A stretch of DNA of 64,000 bases from Actibacterium sp. 188UL27-1. Lineage in GTDB: Bacteria; Pseudomonadota; Alphaproteobacteria; Rhodobacterales; Rhodobacteraceae. The stretch covers positions 1 through 64,000 of the forward strand of contig NZ_JAFEUL010000002.1 of assembly GCF_016901225.1 (NCBI RefSeq). The letters run 5' to 3'. Numbering within the stretch: position 1 is the first letter of the stretch; every line of letters begins with the position of its first letter. The translations under genes and the position numbers were made by a program. Shown one piece after another: positions 17,729 through 27,682 of this stretch. A model generated the notes under the pieces. It was not told the DNA's origin. It saw nothing but the letters and a program-made list of their open reading frames with translations, and made no database searches.

Positions 17729-18244
17729 TCAAGCTGCCCGCCAGGTTTGTGCTGCCTGATCGATCTGTCTTTGGGTCTTGCAGCGCCACACCGTTGCATC
17801 ATCTGCGCCGGCCAATGCGTCATCGATGGTGGCACGGACCCGCGCCCCGCTGCGCAGGCTGCGTTGCGCAAACCGGTATTGCTGCAGGGGCCAATCGGCA
17901 TTGCCCGGCGGTAGCTCCGGCCGGGTCGTGCCAAAGTTGCGCCAGGGCCTGATCAAAAGCCGCAGGGCACGCAGATAGTCAGGCGGGTCTAGCCAGATCA
18001 CGCCATCGGCCCGGAGCAGGGCTTGCGGTAGCAGGCTGGGGCCGCCTTCGAGGATCCATTGTTTCTGGGCGATGATTTGCCAAAGCGCGTCATCAATCTC
18101 ATCCCGTGGTCTTTGTTGCCAGTTCTGCATTAGTTTGACCGCGTCAAAGGATACGATCGGGATGTTGGGGCGCACTGCGCCCAGTTGCTGGGCAAGGTGG
18201 CTTTTGCCAGATCCGTTGGCACCTGTGATGATCAGGTGCTGCAT
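17729..18244 (-). CDS. P-loop AAA/kinase-like protein
   Basis: A 171-residue protein with Walker A G-A-N-G-S-G-K-S (about 8-15). A later V-I-W-L-D-P-P-D-Y and an Arg-rich segment (L-R-L-L-I-R-P-W-R) resemble the adenylate-kinase-like 'topology modulation' family. The substrate is unknown. It follows cobS by 4 bp on the same strand, so it may be co-transcribed with cobalamin genes, although not a known step of that pathway. Confidence 0.75.
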   Translation of the reverse strand: MQHLIITGANGSGKSHLAQQLGAVRPNIPIVSFDAVKLMQNWQQRPRDEIDDALWQIIAQKQWILEGGPSLLPQALLRADGVIWLDPPDYLRALRLLIRPWRNFGTTRPELPPGNADWPLQQYRFAQRSLRSGARVRATIDDALAGADDATVWRCKTQRQIDQAAQTWRAA

Positions 18245-18248
18245 CGGC

Positions 18249-19016
18249 TCAGGCCATCACGGCAAGCATCGTTATAAGGCAGGCAACCTCGGTCAGGATC
18301 TGCACCGCGCCCAGGATATCCCCGGTCTGGCCACCGATCCGGGACATGGCCAACCTGGCGACACCAGCCGCGACCAAGATCGCAACCGGGATCATGAAGA
18401 TCGCGCCCCAACCCGCGCTCGCGGCGGCAATGGCTGCGGCGCCGGTGCAGGCGATCAGAGTCGTTGGCATGCCTGGTCGCCCAACCATGGCCGACAGGCC
18501 GCCCCTGCGTGCATGGGGCAGGGTGGCCATGACCGCCACCATGGCGCCGCGGCTCAGGACGGCGCTGGCGATCAACGCGGCGGGCAGGACAGCCCCATCG
18601 ATCAGGGCGGCGACGACCTGCCAGCGCAGGCCCAACGCGATCATGAGTGCTGCCACGCCATAGGTGCCGATATGGCTGTCCTTCATGATCTCCAACCGCC
18701 GCTCCGGCGTCCAGCCGCCCCAAAGACCGTCTGCTGTGTCGGCAAGCCCGTCTTCGTGCAAGGCACCGGTCAGAATGACCGATATCCCAACGACAAGCCC
18801 GGCTGTCACCATCGTTGGCAGTCCGATCCAAAGAGCCAGGATAGCCATGATCCAGGCGGATGCGGCGGTGACGAGACCCACCAGCGGATAGGCCCAGGCC
18901 GCCGCCGCGCCGCGGGCCTGCGCGAAATCCGGATCAACCGGGATCGGCAGGCGGGTCAGCAGGCCGAGTGCTGCGGGAATATCGCGCAGATCCATCAAGG
19001 TGGCGGGTTTGGCCAT
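18249..19016 (-). CDS. cobS: Adenosylcobinamide-GDP ribazoletransferase (cobalamin synthase)
   Basis: A 255-residue integral membrane protein. Conserved [19 protein letters not shown] lies near residue 85 and K-D-S-H-I-G-T-Y-G after it; these acidic motifs bind Mg and the GDP-cobinamide. It joins adenosylcobinamide-GDP and alpha-ribazole in the inner membrane. I chose ATG 19016; the frame continues upstream but would overlap cobT. Divergent from cobT with 73 bp between starts, and I see no B12 riboswitch there. Confidence 0.93.
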   Translation of the reverse strand: MAKPATLMDLRDIPAALGLLTRLPIPVDPDFAQARGAAAAWAYPLVGLVTAASAWIMAILALWIGLPTMVTAGLVVGISVILTGALHEDGLADTADGLWGGWTPERRLEIMKDSHIGTYGVAALMIALGLRWQVVAALIDGAVLPAALIASAVLSRGAMVAVMATLPHARRGGLSAMVGRPGMPTTLIACTGAAAIAAASAGWGAIFMIPVAILVAAGVARLAMSRIGGQTGDILGAVQILTEVACLITMLAVMA

Positions 19017-19089
19017 TGTTTTCAGTCTGTTTTTCCCGTTTGTACGTCGCCATAAAGGCCTGCCGGGCCACAAGCAATGCGAGACAGTG

Positions 19090-20109
19090 ATGATGACAGC
19101 GCCCTTTACCACTCTTGCCGATATGCGCCGTATTCTGGCGGATTTGCCTGGCCCCGATGCTGCGGCCCGCCGGGCGGCGACGGCGCGCAATGGCCAGTTG
19201 ACGAAACCTCCCGGCGCGTTGGGGTGTCTTGAGGATCTGGCGTTTTGGTATGCGGAGTGGCGTGGGGAGGCGCATCCGGTCATGGCGGCCCCGCAGATCA
19301 TTGTTTTTGCGGGAAATCACGGGGTCACGGCGCAAGGTGTTTCGGCTTTCCCGGCGGAGGTGACAGCGCAGATGGTGGCAAATTTTGCCGCCGGTGGGGC
19401 GGCGATCAACCAGGTGGCCAAGCTTTTCGGGGCGACGCTGGATGTGGTGCCTCTGGATCTGACGCGCCCGACGGCAGATTTCACATCCGGTCCGGCCATG
19501 ACGGAGGATGAGGTGATTGCCGCGCTTAATGCTGGGTGGCAAGCCATTGATTTAAAATCAGATCTATTGGTTGTTGGGGAGATGGGGATTGGCAATACGA
19601 CGGCGGCCGCTGCCTTGGCCGCGGCTGCTTTTGGTGGCGCCGGAGCCGATTGGGCGGGCCGGGGCACAGGGGTTGATGATGCGGGGCTGGGCCGGAAAGC
19701 CGCGGCCATTGATGCGGGTTTGGCGGCCAATCCGGCGGCAAAAAACGATCCGTTACAGGCATTGCGGTGCCTTGGAGGCCGTGAATTGGCGGCAATGGCT
19801 GGGGCTGTCCTGGCCGCGCGGCAACATGGAATTCCCGTTATTTTAGATGGGTTTATCTGCACCGCAGCGGTGGCGATGCTGGAGGCTGCGCGACCCGGTG
19901 CGCTGGACCATTGCGTTGCCGGGCATTTATCGGCCGAAGGGGCCCATGCGGAATTGCTGGCCCGGATCGGGAAAGAACCGCTTTTGTCGCTGGGGTTGCG
20001 GTTGGGCGAAGGGTCGGGCGCTGCGGTGGCGATCGGTATTTTGCAGGCCGCTTTGGCCTGCCATTCGGGGATGGCCACCTTTGCCGAGGCGGGTGTCGCA
20101 GACGGGTGA
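19090..20109 (+). CDS. cobT: Nicotinate-nucleotide--dimethylbenzimidazole phosphoribosyltransferase
   Basis: A 339-residue enzyme that makes alpha-ribazole phosphate for the lower ligand of B12. Family motifs are F-A-G-N-H-G-V (about 80), [12 protein letters not shown] (about 175), the loop G-R-G-T-G-V-D-D and the catalytic C-terminal [10 protein letters not shown]. The start is ATG 19090 (GTG 19087 is also possible); the long upstream extension lies in the cobS leader. It pairs functionally with cobS. Confidence 0.93.
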   Translation: MMTAPFTTLADMRRILADLPGPDAAARRAATARNGQLTKPPGALGCLEDLAFWYAEWRGEAHPVMAAPQIIVFAGNHGVTAQGVSAFPAEVTAQMVANFAAGGAAINQVAKLFGATLDVVPLDLTRPTADFTSGPAMTEDEVIAALNAGWQAIDLKSDLLVVGEMGIGNTTAAAALAAAAFGGAGADWAGRGTGVDDAGLGRKAAAIDAGLAANPAAKNDPLQALRCLGGRELAAMAGAVLAARQHGIPVILDGFICTAAVAMLEAARPGALDHCVAGHLSAEGAHAELLARIGKEPLLSLGLRLGEGSGAAVAIGILQAALACHSGMATFAEAGVADG

Positions 20110-20328
20110 AGCCGGACGCATATCCCACGCATAAAGCATATATATATGTCGTATGTATGGAGTGGGACGGGGACGACGCTTATGCTGCGCATATCGCCCC
20201 GCCCGCCGTCCCATGGGCGCGGCGCTTCGGTTCGTTTGGAAATTTCGCCTGTATCTGGGGCAGGCCTTAATTTCGCCGGATTGCGACGGGTATCTGCCGC
20301 GGACCACAACAACCCATGGACAACTCAG

Positions 20329-20673
20329 ATGATCCGTTTCTCAATCGCAGTTTGCGCGCTCCTTGGCGTCGCGGCCTGCGCCTCTCCGCAGCAATCGCAG
20401 AACTTGCGGGACCAGCGACTGGTCCGCCAATTCCCCAACCCGGCGGACCGGGTGGGCCTGCATGTCGTGTTTGCCTCAGGCCGCGGTTTTATCACGTCAT
20501 ACCAGCCGCAGGTGATCCCCGAACAGGTGGCGCTGGCGCGGACCGGGCAGGTTTGCCGTGCGACCGGGCAAGGCAATCAGGCGGTTTTGGCCAATCGCTT
20601 GTCGGGTTCCACCGCAACCCTCGGCAATGGCAGTCAGGTTCCCATTGCGCAGTTCAAGGCCAATTGCGTCTGA
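20329..20673 (+). CDS. Small putative lipoprotein
   Basis: A 114-residue protein with a lipobox-like signal peptide: M-I-R-F-S-I-A-V-C-A-L-L-G-V-A-A-C-A-S, lipidation Cys at 17. The mature part is small and basic, with Q-V-P-I-A-Q-F-K-A-N-C at the end. Two further cysteines could pair. I prefer ATG 20329 to the long frame from 20146 because only the shorter form gives a signal peptide. Function unknown. Confidence 0.7.
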   Translation: MIRFSIAVCALLGVAACASPQQSQNLRDQRLVRQFPNPADRVGLHVVFASGRGFITSYQPQVIPEQVALARTGQVCRATGQGNQAVLANRLSGSTATLGNGSQVPIAQFKANCV

Positions 20674-20700
20674 TATCTTGCCCCGATGGGCCTGGGCCGA

Positions 20701-22614
20701 TCAGGCCTGGGCCTTGGTAGGGACATCCTCGTCCTGGTCACTGAGGCGGGTGACGAGTGCGGTTTCAAACTCGCTGTTCAATTCCTTGGCGCGGGCCACA
20801 TATCTAGGGTTCTTGGCCACAGGCGTGGCGGGATCCCACAATTCGGCCAGCTCGCGCAAGGCATACCTGTCATGGCGGTAGAAGGCTTTCTCCATCTCCG
20901 CTGCTTCAAATTCATTGAAATCCATGTTTTCAAGCACATAACGCCCGGCGCGCAAGCTGGAATCGAACAGCTCCCGCACGATGTCATCGGCCCCGGCCTT
21001 GAACAATTCATAGACGTGGACCCGGTCGCGCGCGCGGACGACAATATGCAGATCAGGGCGTTCCGCCCGGGCATACTGGACCAACCGCACCGCGGCATCC
21101 TTGTCATCCAGGGCCACGACCAGCACCCGGGCCTCCTCTAACCCGGCGGCGTGGAGCAGTTCGGGGCGCGTCGGATCCCCAAAGAACCCCTTGAAGCCAA
21201 AGGTCCGCATCAGCTCAATCGTCGACAGGTTGTGGTCCAGCACAACCGTCTTGATCCCGGCCATCTGGACCATGCGGTTGACCACTTGTCCGAACCGCCC
21301 GATGCCTGCAATGATCACCGCGCCGCTTTCGTCAATCTCATCATGTTCGGGTTGGGCCGCGTCGTCGCCCATGCGGTGCGAGAGCTTGTCATAGGCGATG
21401 AAGAACAGCGGTGTGAGCAGCATCGACAGCGCAATGACCAGAAGCAGGATCTGCGCCATCGCCGCTGGCAAGACGTTTTGCTGGAGCGAGAACGAGATCA
21501 AGACAAATCCAAATTCGCCGGCTTGGGCCAGACCCAGGGTAAAGAGCCATTTGTCCCGCCCCTTGATCTTGAAGACGAGGGCCAGACCATAAAGCACCAG
21601 CCCCTTCAACAGCATGATGCCAAGCGTGAGGCCAATGATCGTAAACGGCGCCCCGAAGAGAGTGCCAAAATCGATACCCGCGCCAACAGTGATAAAGAAA
21701 AGGCCCAGCAAAAGACCCTTGAACGGCTCGATATCCGCTTCAAGTTCATGACGGAACTCACTATTTGCCAACAGCATTCCAGCTAGGAAGGTGCCAAGGG
21801 CGGGGGACAGGCCCACCAGCGTCATCAAGAAGGCGATGGAGATCACGATCAGCAGGGCCGTGGCCGTGTAAAGCTCCCGCAGATGCGCCATGTGGATGAA
21901 GCGAAAGAGCGGGCGGGTCAGGTACATGCCCGCCAGGATCACCACGATCACGGCCCCCAGCGTCACAAGGGTGACGCCCCATCCGGGCAGTCCTTCGACC
22001 AGGCTCATGGCGGCATGGTGGTCCTCCCCGTGGCCCCCCTCGGGCCGTTCCAGCACACCGCTTTCGTTGATCCGCATGCCAGCGGGTTCCTGTGCCAGCA
22101 TGGGCAGGGCCAGCAGGGGCAGGATCGCCAGCATGGGAATGACAGCGATATCCTGGGTCAGCAGGACCGAAAAGGTCGATTTGCCACCGCCGGTTTTCAT
22201 CAACCCCTTTTCCGACAGGGTCTGCAGCACGATCGCGGTGGAGGACAGCGCGAAAACCATGCCAATGGCAATCGACACGGTCCAGGGCTGGCCAAACAGC
22301 AGGGCCAAGCCCATCACCGCGCCCATGGTCACCCCGATCTGCAATCCGCCGAGGCCGATGAGTTTGTCGCGCATTTCCCACAGTTGGCGGGGCTCCAACT
22401 CCAACCCGATGAGAAACAGCATCAAGACCACGCCAAACTCCGCGAAATGTTGCAGATCCTTGGACTCAGAGCCGACCAGGTGCAGGATCGGGCCGATCAC
22501 GATCCCCGCGATCAGGTACCCCAGGACCGAGCCCAGGCCCAGCCGCGTCGCAATCGGGACGGCCACGATGGCGGCTGTCAGATAGATGGTCGCCTGGTAA
22601 AGAAACGTGTCCAT
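20701..22614 (-). CDS. CPA2-family monovalent cation/proton antiporter (KefB/KefC type)
   Basis: A 637-residue protein. About 12 transmembrane helices (residues 1-385, with L-G-Y-L-I-A-G-I-V-I-G-P and F-L-I-G-L-E-L) precede a C-terminal TrkA-N/RCK nucleotide-binding domain (about 405-530, starting V-I-I-A-G-I-G-R-F-G-Q-V). That is the layout of Kef-type K+ efflux antiporters gated by NAD(H) or glutathione conjugates. The Lrp regulator gene follows upstream on the same strand with an 18-bp gap. Confidence 0.9.
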   Translation of the reverse strand: MDTFLYQATIYLTAAIVAVPIATRLGLGSVLGYLIAGIVIGPILHLVGSESKDLQHFAEFGVVLMLFLIGLELEPRQLWEMRDKLIGLGGLQIGVTMGAVMGLALLFGQPWTVSIAIGMVFALSSTAIVLQTLSEKGLMKTGGGKSTFSVLLTQDIAVIPMLAILPLLALPMLAQEPAGMRINESGVLERPEGGHGEDHHAAMSLVEGLPGWGVTLVTLGAVIVVILAGMYLTRPLFRFIHMAHLRELYTATALLIVISIAFLMTLVGLSPALGTFLAGMLLANSEFRHELEADIEPFKGLLLGLFFITVGAGIDFGTLFGAPFTIIGLTLGIMLLKGLVLYGLALVFKIKGRDKWLFTLGLAQAGEFGFVLISFSLQQNVLPAAMAQILLLVIALSMLLTPLFFIAYDKLSHRMGDDAAQPEHDEIDESGAVIIAGIGRFGQVVNRMVQMAGIKTVVLDHNLSTIELMRTFGFKGFFGDPTRPELLHAAGLEEARVLVVALDDKDAAVRLVQYARAERPDLHIVVRARDRVHVYELFKAGADDIVRELFDSSLRAGRYVLENMDFNEFEAAEMEKAFYRHDRYALRELAELWDPATPVAKNPRYVARAKELNSEFETALVTRLSDQDEDVPTKAQA

Positions 22615-22632
22615 ATCAGCCCTCGGTTCAGG

Positions 22633-23091
22633 TCAGGTTGGCAGCGGTGCGTCAGCCTTGAGTTGATCCATCACGATCTGGCTTTGTACCCGGGCCACGC
22701 TGGGATGGGGCAGCAGAACGGTGTGGATCAGGTCGTTCAGGTTGGTCAGATCTTCGCAGAAGATACGCAGAAGGTAGTCGGCCTCGCCGGTCAAAGTCCA
22801 TGCGCTGATCACCTCGCGCCGGGCGGCGATCATCCGGGCAAAGCTTTTGGCGGCATCGGGGGCGTGGCTGGCCATGTGGACATGGATGAAGGCCTGGACG
22901 CTCAGCCCCACGGCGCGGGGGTTCAGCCGGGCCGCGTATCCGTTGATATACCCTTCGGCTTCAAGCCGCTGGCGGCGGCGTCCGGCCTGGCTGGGGGACA
23001 GGTTCAAAAGCTGGCCCAGTTTTTCGGCCGTCAGATGCGCGTCGGTTTGCAGGGCGTCCAGAAGGCGGCAGTCGGTCTCATCAAGGCTCAT
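22633..23091 (-). CDS. Lrp/AsnC-family transcriptional regulator
   Basis: A 152-residue protein with an N-terminal winged helix (D-E-T-D-C-R-L-L-D-A-L-Q, then S-P-S-Q-A-G-R-R-R-Q-R-L) and a C-terminal RAM/ligand domain (G-E-A-D-Y-L-L-R-I). The start is ATG 23091; the frame to 23142 is open but unlike the family. It is divergent from hpd with 132 bp between, so it is a good candidate for controlling tyrosine/phenylalanine degradation here (inference from context). Confidence 0.88.
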   Translation of the reverse strand: MSLDETDCRLLDALQTDAHLTAEKLGQLLNLSPSQAGRRRQRLEAEGYINGYAARLNPRAVGLSVQAFIHVHMASHAPDAAKSFARMIAARREVISAWTLTGEADYLLRIFCEDLTNLNDLIHTVLLPHPSVARVQSQIVMDQLKADAPLPT

Positions 23092-23162
23092 GCGGGGTCC
23101 TCGCGTGTTGGGACAGCTTAGCGCCGATTTCCTGCATCGCAATGCGGGATGTTTTCACAAAA

Positions 23163-23179
23163 TGCGCATTTTTTGCGCA
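23163..23179. promoter_or_regulatory. Candidate Lrp-type operator between lrp and hpd
   Basis: TGCGCA (23163-23168), five Ts, TGCGCA (23174-23179): two copies of a palindromic hexamer 11 bp apart, that is one helical turn, centred in the divergent intergenic region 45 bp before the hpd start. Confidence 0.5.
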
Positions 23180-23223
23180 AGTCTCGCGTTACGCTTGTGC
23201 CGATCACACCAAGGAGGAAAACC

Positions 23224-24330
23224 ATGGGTCCGTTCCCGCATGATGCCCCGAAAGCCACGATTTCCGACGCCAATCCGGCCGGGACCGATGGGTTTGAATT
23301 TGTGGAGTTCGCCCATCCGGAGCCTCAGGTCCTGCGCGAGCTATTTACCAAGATGGGCTATATCCACACGGCCACCCACAAGACCAAGGCGGTTGAGCTG
23401 TGGCAGCAAGGTGATATCACCTATGTGCTGAATGCCGAGCACGGCAGCCGCGGCAGCACCTTTGTCACGCAACACGGGCCCTGTGCGCCCGCCATGGGCT
23501 GGCGGGTCGTGGATGCGCAACACGCCTTCGACCATGCGGTCGCCAAGGGGGCTGAACCATATGAGGGGCCGGGCAAGACCATGGATGTGCCCGCGATCAT
23601 CGGCATCGGTGGGTCACTCATATACTTCATAGATCAATATTACGAAACAAACCCTTACAATGCAGAGTTCACCTGGATCCATACGGCGCATCCCGCGGGT
23701 GTGGGGTTCCATTACCTCGATCACCTGACCCATAATGTCCACAAGGGCAACATGGATGTCTGGTTCAGGTTCTACGGTGATCTGTTCGGTTTCAAGGAGA
23801 TCCGCTTCTTTGATATCGAGGGTAGGTTCACCGGGCTTCTCAGCCGAGCGCTGACCTCGCCTTGCGGGCGGATCCGCATTCCGATCAACGAGGATCGGGG
23901 CGAGACGGGGCAGATTGTCGAATACCTGAAACGCTACAATGGCGAGGGGATCCAGCATATCGCCGTCGGCGCGCGGGACCTTTATGCCGCCACAGATGAA
24001 ATTGCGGAACGTGGCATACGTTTCATGCCCAAACCGCCCGAGACTTATTATACGCAAAGCCATGCACGCGTCATTGGCCATGACGAACCATTGGACCGGA
24101 TGGCCAAGCACGGCATTCTGATTGACGGCGAAGGCGTGGTCGATGGCGGAGAGACGCGAATCCTGCTCCAGATCTTTTCGAAAACCGTGATCGGGCCGAT
24201 CTTTTTTGAATTCATCCAGCGCAAGGGCGATGACGGGTTCGGCGAAGGCAATTTCAAAGCGTTGTTCGAATCCATCGAGGCTGACCAGATTGCCCGCGGG
24301 GTCCTGGACGAGCCGGCCGGTACCGGCTGA
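23224..24330 (+). CDS. hpd: 4-hydroxyphenylpyruvate dioxygenase
   Basis: A 368-residue two-domain VOC enzyme that converts 4-hydroxyphenylpyruvate to homogentisate. The iron ligands are visible: His167 (L-D-H-L-T-H-N-V), His245 (I-Q-H-I-A) and Glu329 (F-F-E-F-I-Q-R-K-G-D), with spacing close to characterised bacterial HPPDs. The start is ATG 23224 after AAGGAGG. No other homogentisate-pathway gene is in the window. Confidence 0.94.
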   Translation: MGPFPHDAPKATISDANPAGTDGFEFVEFAHPEPQVLRELFTKMGYIHTATHKTKAVELWQQGDITYVLNAEHGSRGSTFVTQHGPCAPAMGWRVVDAQHAFDHAVAKGAEPYEGPGKTMDVPAIIGIGGSLIYFIDQYYETNPYNAEFTWIHTAHPAGVGFHYLDHLTHNVHKGNMDVWFRFYGDLFGFKEIRFFDIEGRFTGLLSRALTSPCGRIRIPINEDRGETGQIVEYLKRYNGEGIQHIAVGARDLYAATDEIAERGIRFMPKPPETYYTQSHARVIGHDEPLDRMAKHGILIDGEGVVDGGETRILLQIFSKTVIGPIFFEFIQRKGDDGFGEGNFKALFESIEADQIARGVLDEPAGTG

Positions 24331-24511
24331 GGCTCCGCCGCGCGGGACGTCGCCACGATTGCTCCGCGTGGACGTGCTCCATTCGTTGGTTGGAGGATGC
24401 CGGTCGCATGCGTAAGGCTTTTTGCCTGCGGACCGATCTGGATGCGCACATCTTTGCCGCCGCCGGGTGCCATGACCCAGCGCTGCGCCGCGAACCAAGG
24501 ATAGGGGTGGG

Positions 24512-25169
24512 ATGGACCGCGACCGGCTTTTGGATCTGGGGTTCGCCCTTGATGCGCATCTGGGCGGCGTGTCGCAGGGCGCATGGTCCGCCAAGACGGC
24601 AGACGACGGCAGGGTTGTTCCAAAATGGTGTCCGGACACGGCCTGGTCGGTCGCCATGGGGAACTTCTGCACGGCTTGGCCGTGTTGCTGGATCGACGGG
24701 CCACGCCCAATGGGGTGTCCAACTGGCCGGGGCACGTTCGTCCACCATATCCTGACGGAGGGCGGGGGTGACCTTGCAAGCCACACGCCGCTGCGAAATT
24801 GGGGCGCACGCAGCGCCAAAATACTGGACCGCGTGCTTGCGGTTGCGGACCACACCAACCATGCCCTGTTCCCCAATACCGGGCTGGTTCACCTTGATCT
24901 GCATAAGGACAACATCCTGATCGCCGATGGCCGGGTCAGCGGTATCATCGATTGGGACGGGGCCTGTGCCGCTCGCCTTTGACCTGGACGGACATGGCCA
25001 GCCGGTTTGGAACATCGTTGATGCCGCGGGCTTTGAACCAACCATGCTGCAGGCCTATCTGGTGCTCTTGGTTATGAAATGTACCGCAGCGGCGATCCGG
25101 TTTCGGCCCGATGATGTGGACCGCCAACGCGACCGGGCTGACCGCGTGTTCGACCGCTACGGGATCTGA
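24512..25169 (+). pseudogene. Aminoglycoside-phosphotransferase-like gene with several frameshifts
   Basis: Pieces of one APH/choline-kinase-type protein lie in three frames. Frame of 24512 reads S-A-K-T-A-D-D-G-R-V-V and later A-K-I-L-D-R-V-L-A-V-A-D ... the catalytic H-L-D-L-H-K-D-N-I-L-I-A-D-G and I-I-D-W-D-G-A. The piece H-G-E-L-L-H-G-L-A-V-L-L-D-R lies in the +2 frame around 24655-24745. F-D-L-D-G-H-G-Q-P-V-W-N-I-V-D-A-A-G ... D-R-Y-G-I lies in a third frame to 25169. At least three shifts plus a small deletion near 24965 make it non-functional. Confidence 0.8.
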
Positions 25170-25187
25170 CGCCCCCGGCGGCGGTGA

Positions 25188-26780
25188 TCACCCATAGATA
25201 GCGAGCATCTTTTTCAAGTCATCAAGGGTATTCGCCTCAGCCACGGGTTTGTCCTGGCGCCAGCGGCTCATGCGCGGAAAGCGCAGGGCAACGCCGGATT
25301 TGTGGCGGGGGCTTTCCTGGATCCCTTCGAATGCGATCTCGAACACATGTTCGGGTGTCACGCTGCGCACGGGGCCAAACCGCTGCAACGTGTTCTTGCG
25401 CACCCAGGCCGTGATCTTGCGAAACTCTGCGTCGGTCAGGCCGGAATAGGCCTTGGTGAACGGGACCAGATCGTTGCCCTGCCAGACCGCGAATGTGAAA
25501 TCGGTGTAAAGGTTCGCGCGCCGCCCGTGGCCTGCCTGCGCGTAGATCATGACCGCATCAATCACCAGGGGGTCGACCTTCCATTTCCACCAATCGCCTT
25601 TTTTGCGGCCGGACAGATACGGGGAGGTGCGGCGTTTTAGCATCACCCCTTCCGCCCCGATATCGCGGGAGCCTTCGCGCTGTGCGGCCAAGCCGTCCCA
25701 CGTGTCAAACTCCAAAAGCGGTGACAAACGGATGGGCGCCGTGGGGGGCAGATCCGCGACCAGCGTTTCTAGCAACGCACGGCGGTCGGCAAAAGGGCGG
25801 TCGCGCAGGTCTGCGCCCTCCCATTCCAGCAGGTCATAGGCGCGCAAGACAACCGGGGCCTCGGCCAGCAGTTTCTTGGGCACGGTCTTGCGCCCGATCC
25901 GTTTTTGCAACGCATTAAAGGGAAGGGGCGCCTCATCGGCCCAGGCCAGCACCTCCCCATCCAGTACCGTCCCCGCGGGGACAAAATCAATCGCCTGGGC
26001 GAATTCAGGGAACCGGTCGGTCATCAGTTCTTCGCCGCGGGACCACAGAAAATGCTGCCCCTCCCGCACGATCAACTGGCCGCGAATCCCGTCCCACTTA
26101 TGCTCTGCCGCCCAATCTGCGGGCTCCCCCAGATCCGCGGGCCCGTCATCCAGTTGATAGGCCAGATAAAACGGATAGGGGCGAGACAAATCGGCGGTCG
26201 GATCCGGGTCCAGGATCAGGCTTTGATAGGTCACCGTGTCGGGCGTCCATTTGCCCATCAAGCGGTGGGCCAGGTCCGGCTCGTCGATGCCCGTCGCCTG
26301 GGACAGGGCCCGGGTCATCAGTTTCTGGCTGACGCCGACGCGAAAGCCCCCGGTGATCAACTTGTTGAAAACAAAGCGTTCGGTGGGGCCCAGGCTATCC
26401 CAGGCCTCCAGCACGGCGGCCCGGCGCTGCATCTCGTCCAGCGCGCCCAAGCCTTTGACGACCCCGATCCAGTGGGTCAGGCTTTTGTCGCTGCTGCCAC
26501 CCCCATCGGGTAGGATCAAGGCGATGGTTTCGGCCAGATCCCCGGCGACGGAATAGGCCTCCTCCAGCAGCCAAAGCGGTAGGCCCGCTTTGGCTGCGGC
26601 CCAGTCGCGCAAGAGGGTCGAGTTCACCGTGCGCTTGGGGCGTCGGCCCGACAGCAACGCGATGGTCCACAACCTGTCCTCTTCGGGCGCATCGGCGAAA
26701 TAGGCTGACAGTGCGGCGACCTTGGCATTGGTCTTGGTCGTCTGATCCAGCGCGGTGAAGAGGGTCGCAAAGCGGTTCAT
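25188..26780 (-). CDS. ATP-dependent DNA ligase (LigB/LigC-type, cisplatin-locus family)
   Basis: A 530-residue ligase. An N-terminal helical DNA-binding domain (1-200) is followed by the nucleotidyltransferase core with the adenylated lysine K228 in E-H-K-W-D-G-I-R-G, motif III V-L-D-G-E-V, motif IV E-G-V-M-L-K-R, motif V W-W-K-W-K-V, and an OB domain. No polymerase or Ku is near, so it is not a full NHEJ LigD. The start overlaps the upstream esterase stop (ATGA 26777-26780). It is the last gene of the three-gene operon. Confidence 0.92.
   Translation of the reverse strand: MNRFATLFTALDQTTKTNAKVAALSAYFADAPEEDRLWTIALLSGRRPKRTVNSTLLRDWAAAKAGLPLWLLEEAYSVAGDLAETIALILPDGGGSSDKSLTHWIGVVKGLGALDEMQRRAAVLEAWDSLGPTERFVFNKLITGGFRVGVSQKLMTRALSQATGIDEPDLAHRLMGKWTPDTVTYQSLILDPDPTADLSRPYPFYLAYQLDDGPADLGEPADWAAEHKWDGIRGQLIVREGQHFLWSRGEELMTDRFPEFAQAIDFVPAGTVLDGEVLAWADEAPLPFNALQKRIGRKTVPKKLLAEAPVVLRAYDLLEWEGADLRDRPFADRRALLETLVADLPPTAPIRLSPLLEFDTWDGLAAQREGSRDIGAEGVMLKRRTSPYLSGRKKGDWWKWKVDPLVIDAVMIYAQAGHGRRANLYTDFTFAVWQGNDLVPFTKAYSGLTDAEFRKITAWVRKNTLQRFGPVRSVTPEHVFEIAFEGIQESPRHKSGVALRFPRMSRWRQDKPVAEANTLDDLKKMLAIYG
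25969..25982. repeat. 14-bp palindrome GTCCCCGCGGGGAC, copy in the DNA ligase gene
   Basis: Perfect palindrome; exact copies at 37638, 38936 and 42244, and a one-mismatch form at 58392. Confidence 0.8.
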
Positions 26781-27682
26781 GGGCGCAGATGGCGGGCCAG
26801 GAAGGCCGACATGCCCGCCACGGATCGATCCGCCTCTGGGGACAGTCCCGCCTTGATCTGCCAGACATGGGGGACGTTCTCAAAGAGCTCCAGTTCTACC
26901 TCGCGCCCGGCCTCTTGCAACCTGTCGGCAAGCCGGGTGCTGTCGGCCAACAGCACCTCATTATCGGCGACATGGATCACGGTCGGCGGCGTATCCGTGT
27001 GATCGGCAAACAGCGGCGACAACCGGGGATCGTTCAGCTCCATTCCGGGCGCATACATCGGCGCCGTGCGCTGCCCCCATTCAACGGGGACGAGTAGGTC
27101 GCGGTGGCGGTTTTCGGCGATCGTCGGGCTGTTGAACGTCATGTCGGTCAAGGGGGAGAGAAGCGCGAGTGCGGCGGGTTTGGGCAAATCCCCAGCCGTC
27201 AATTTCCCCATCAGCGCCAGCGCCAGGTTCCCACCGGCACTGTCACCTGACACAGCGATCTGATCCCCCCGAAAGCCTTGGTCCAGAAGGTAGCGATAGG
27301 CGGTCACCGCATCGTCCAAGGCAGCCGGAAACGGATGTTCGGGGGCTAACCGGTAATCGGGCACCAGCGCGCCCGCGGCACAGCCCAACCCGATCCGTGC
27401 CGCCAACCAGCGATGGCTGCGGGAGGAGCCGATGGTGAACGCCCCGCCATGCAAATACAGCAGCGCAAAGGGATGATCGCTGCGCGGCGTGATCCACCGC
27501 GCCTTCAGCCCGCCTGGCAGGTTGCGGAACGCCTCGCGCACACCGGGGGGCGGGCGGTACATGACCGCTGCCTGGTTATCGAGGATCGCGCGCAGGGTGG
27601 GCTGGTGCGCGATGTTGCGCAGCATGGGCTTTTGCACATAGCGCGCCATCAGGTTGAATATGTGTTGTGTCCGTGAGGTCAT
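26777..27682 (-). CDS. Alpha/beta hydrolase, hormone-sensitive-lipase family
   Basis: A 301-residue esterase with the oxyanion motif L-Y-L-H-G-G-A-F, nucleophile G-D-S-A-G-G-N (about residue 150), an acid in the H-V-A-D-N-E-V-L region and histidine in N-V-P-H-V-W-Q. It overlaps the exonuclease gene (27679-27682) and the ligase gene (26777-26780) by 4 bp each. It is thus translationally coupled inside a DNA-repair operon, where no esterase role is known. Confidence 0.88.
   Translation of the reverse strand: MTSRTQHIFNLMARYVQKPMLRNIAHQPTLRAILDNQAAVMYRPPPGVREAFRNLPGGLKARWITPRSDHPFALLYLHGGAFTIGSSRSHRWLAARIGLGCAAGALVPDYRLAPEHPFPAALDDAVTAYRYLLDQGFRGDQIAVSGDSAGGNLALALMGKLTAGDLPKPAALALLSPLTDMTFNSPTIAENRHRDLLVPVEWGQRTAPMYAPGMELNDPRLSPLFADHTDTPPTVIHVADNEVLLADSTRLADRLQEAGREVELELFENVPHVWQIKAGLSPEADRSVAGMSAFLARHLRP

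Noticed and set aside
19017-19089. Cobalamin riboswitch between cobS and cobT
   Set aside because: The divergent gap is only 73 bp and lacks a B12-box-like sequence, too short for this riboswitch class.
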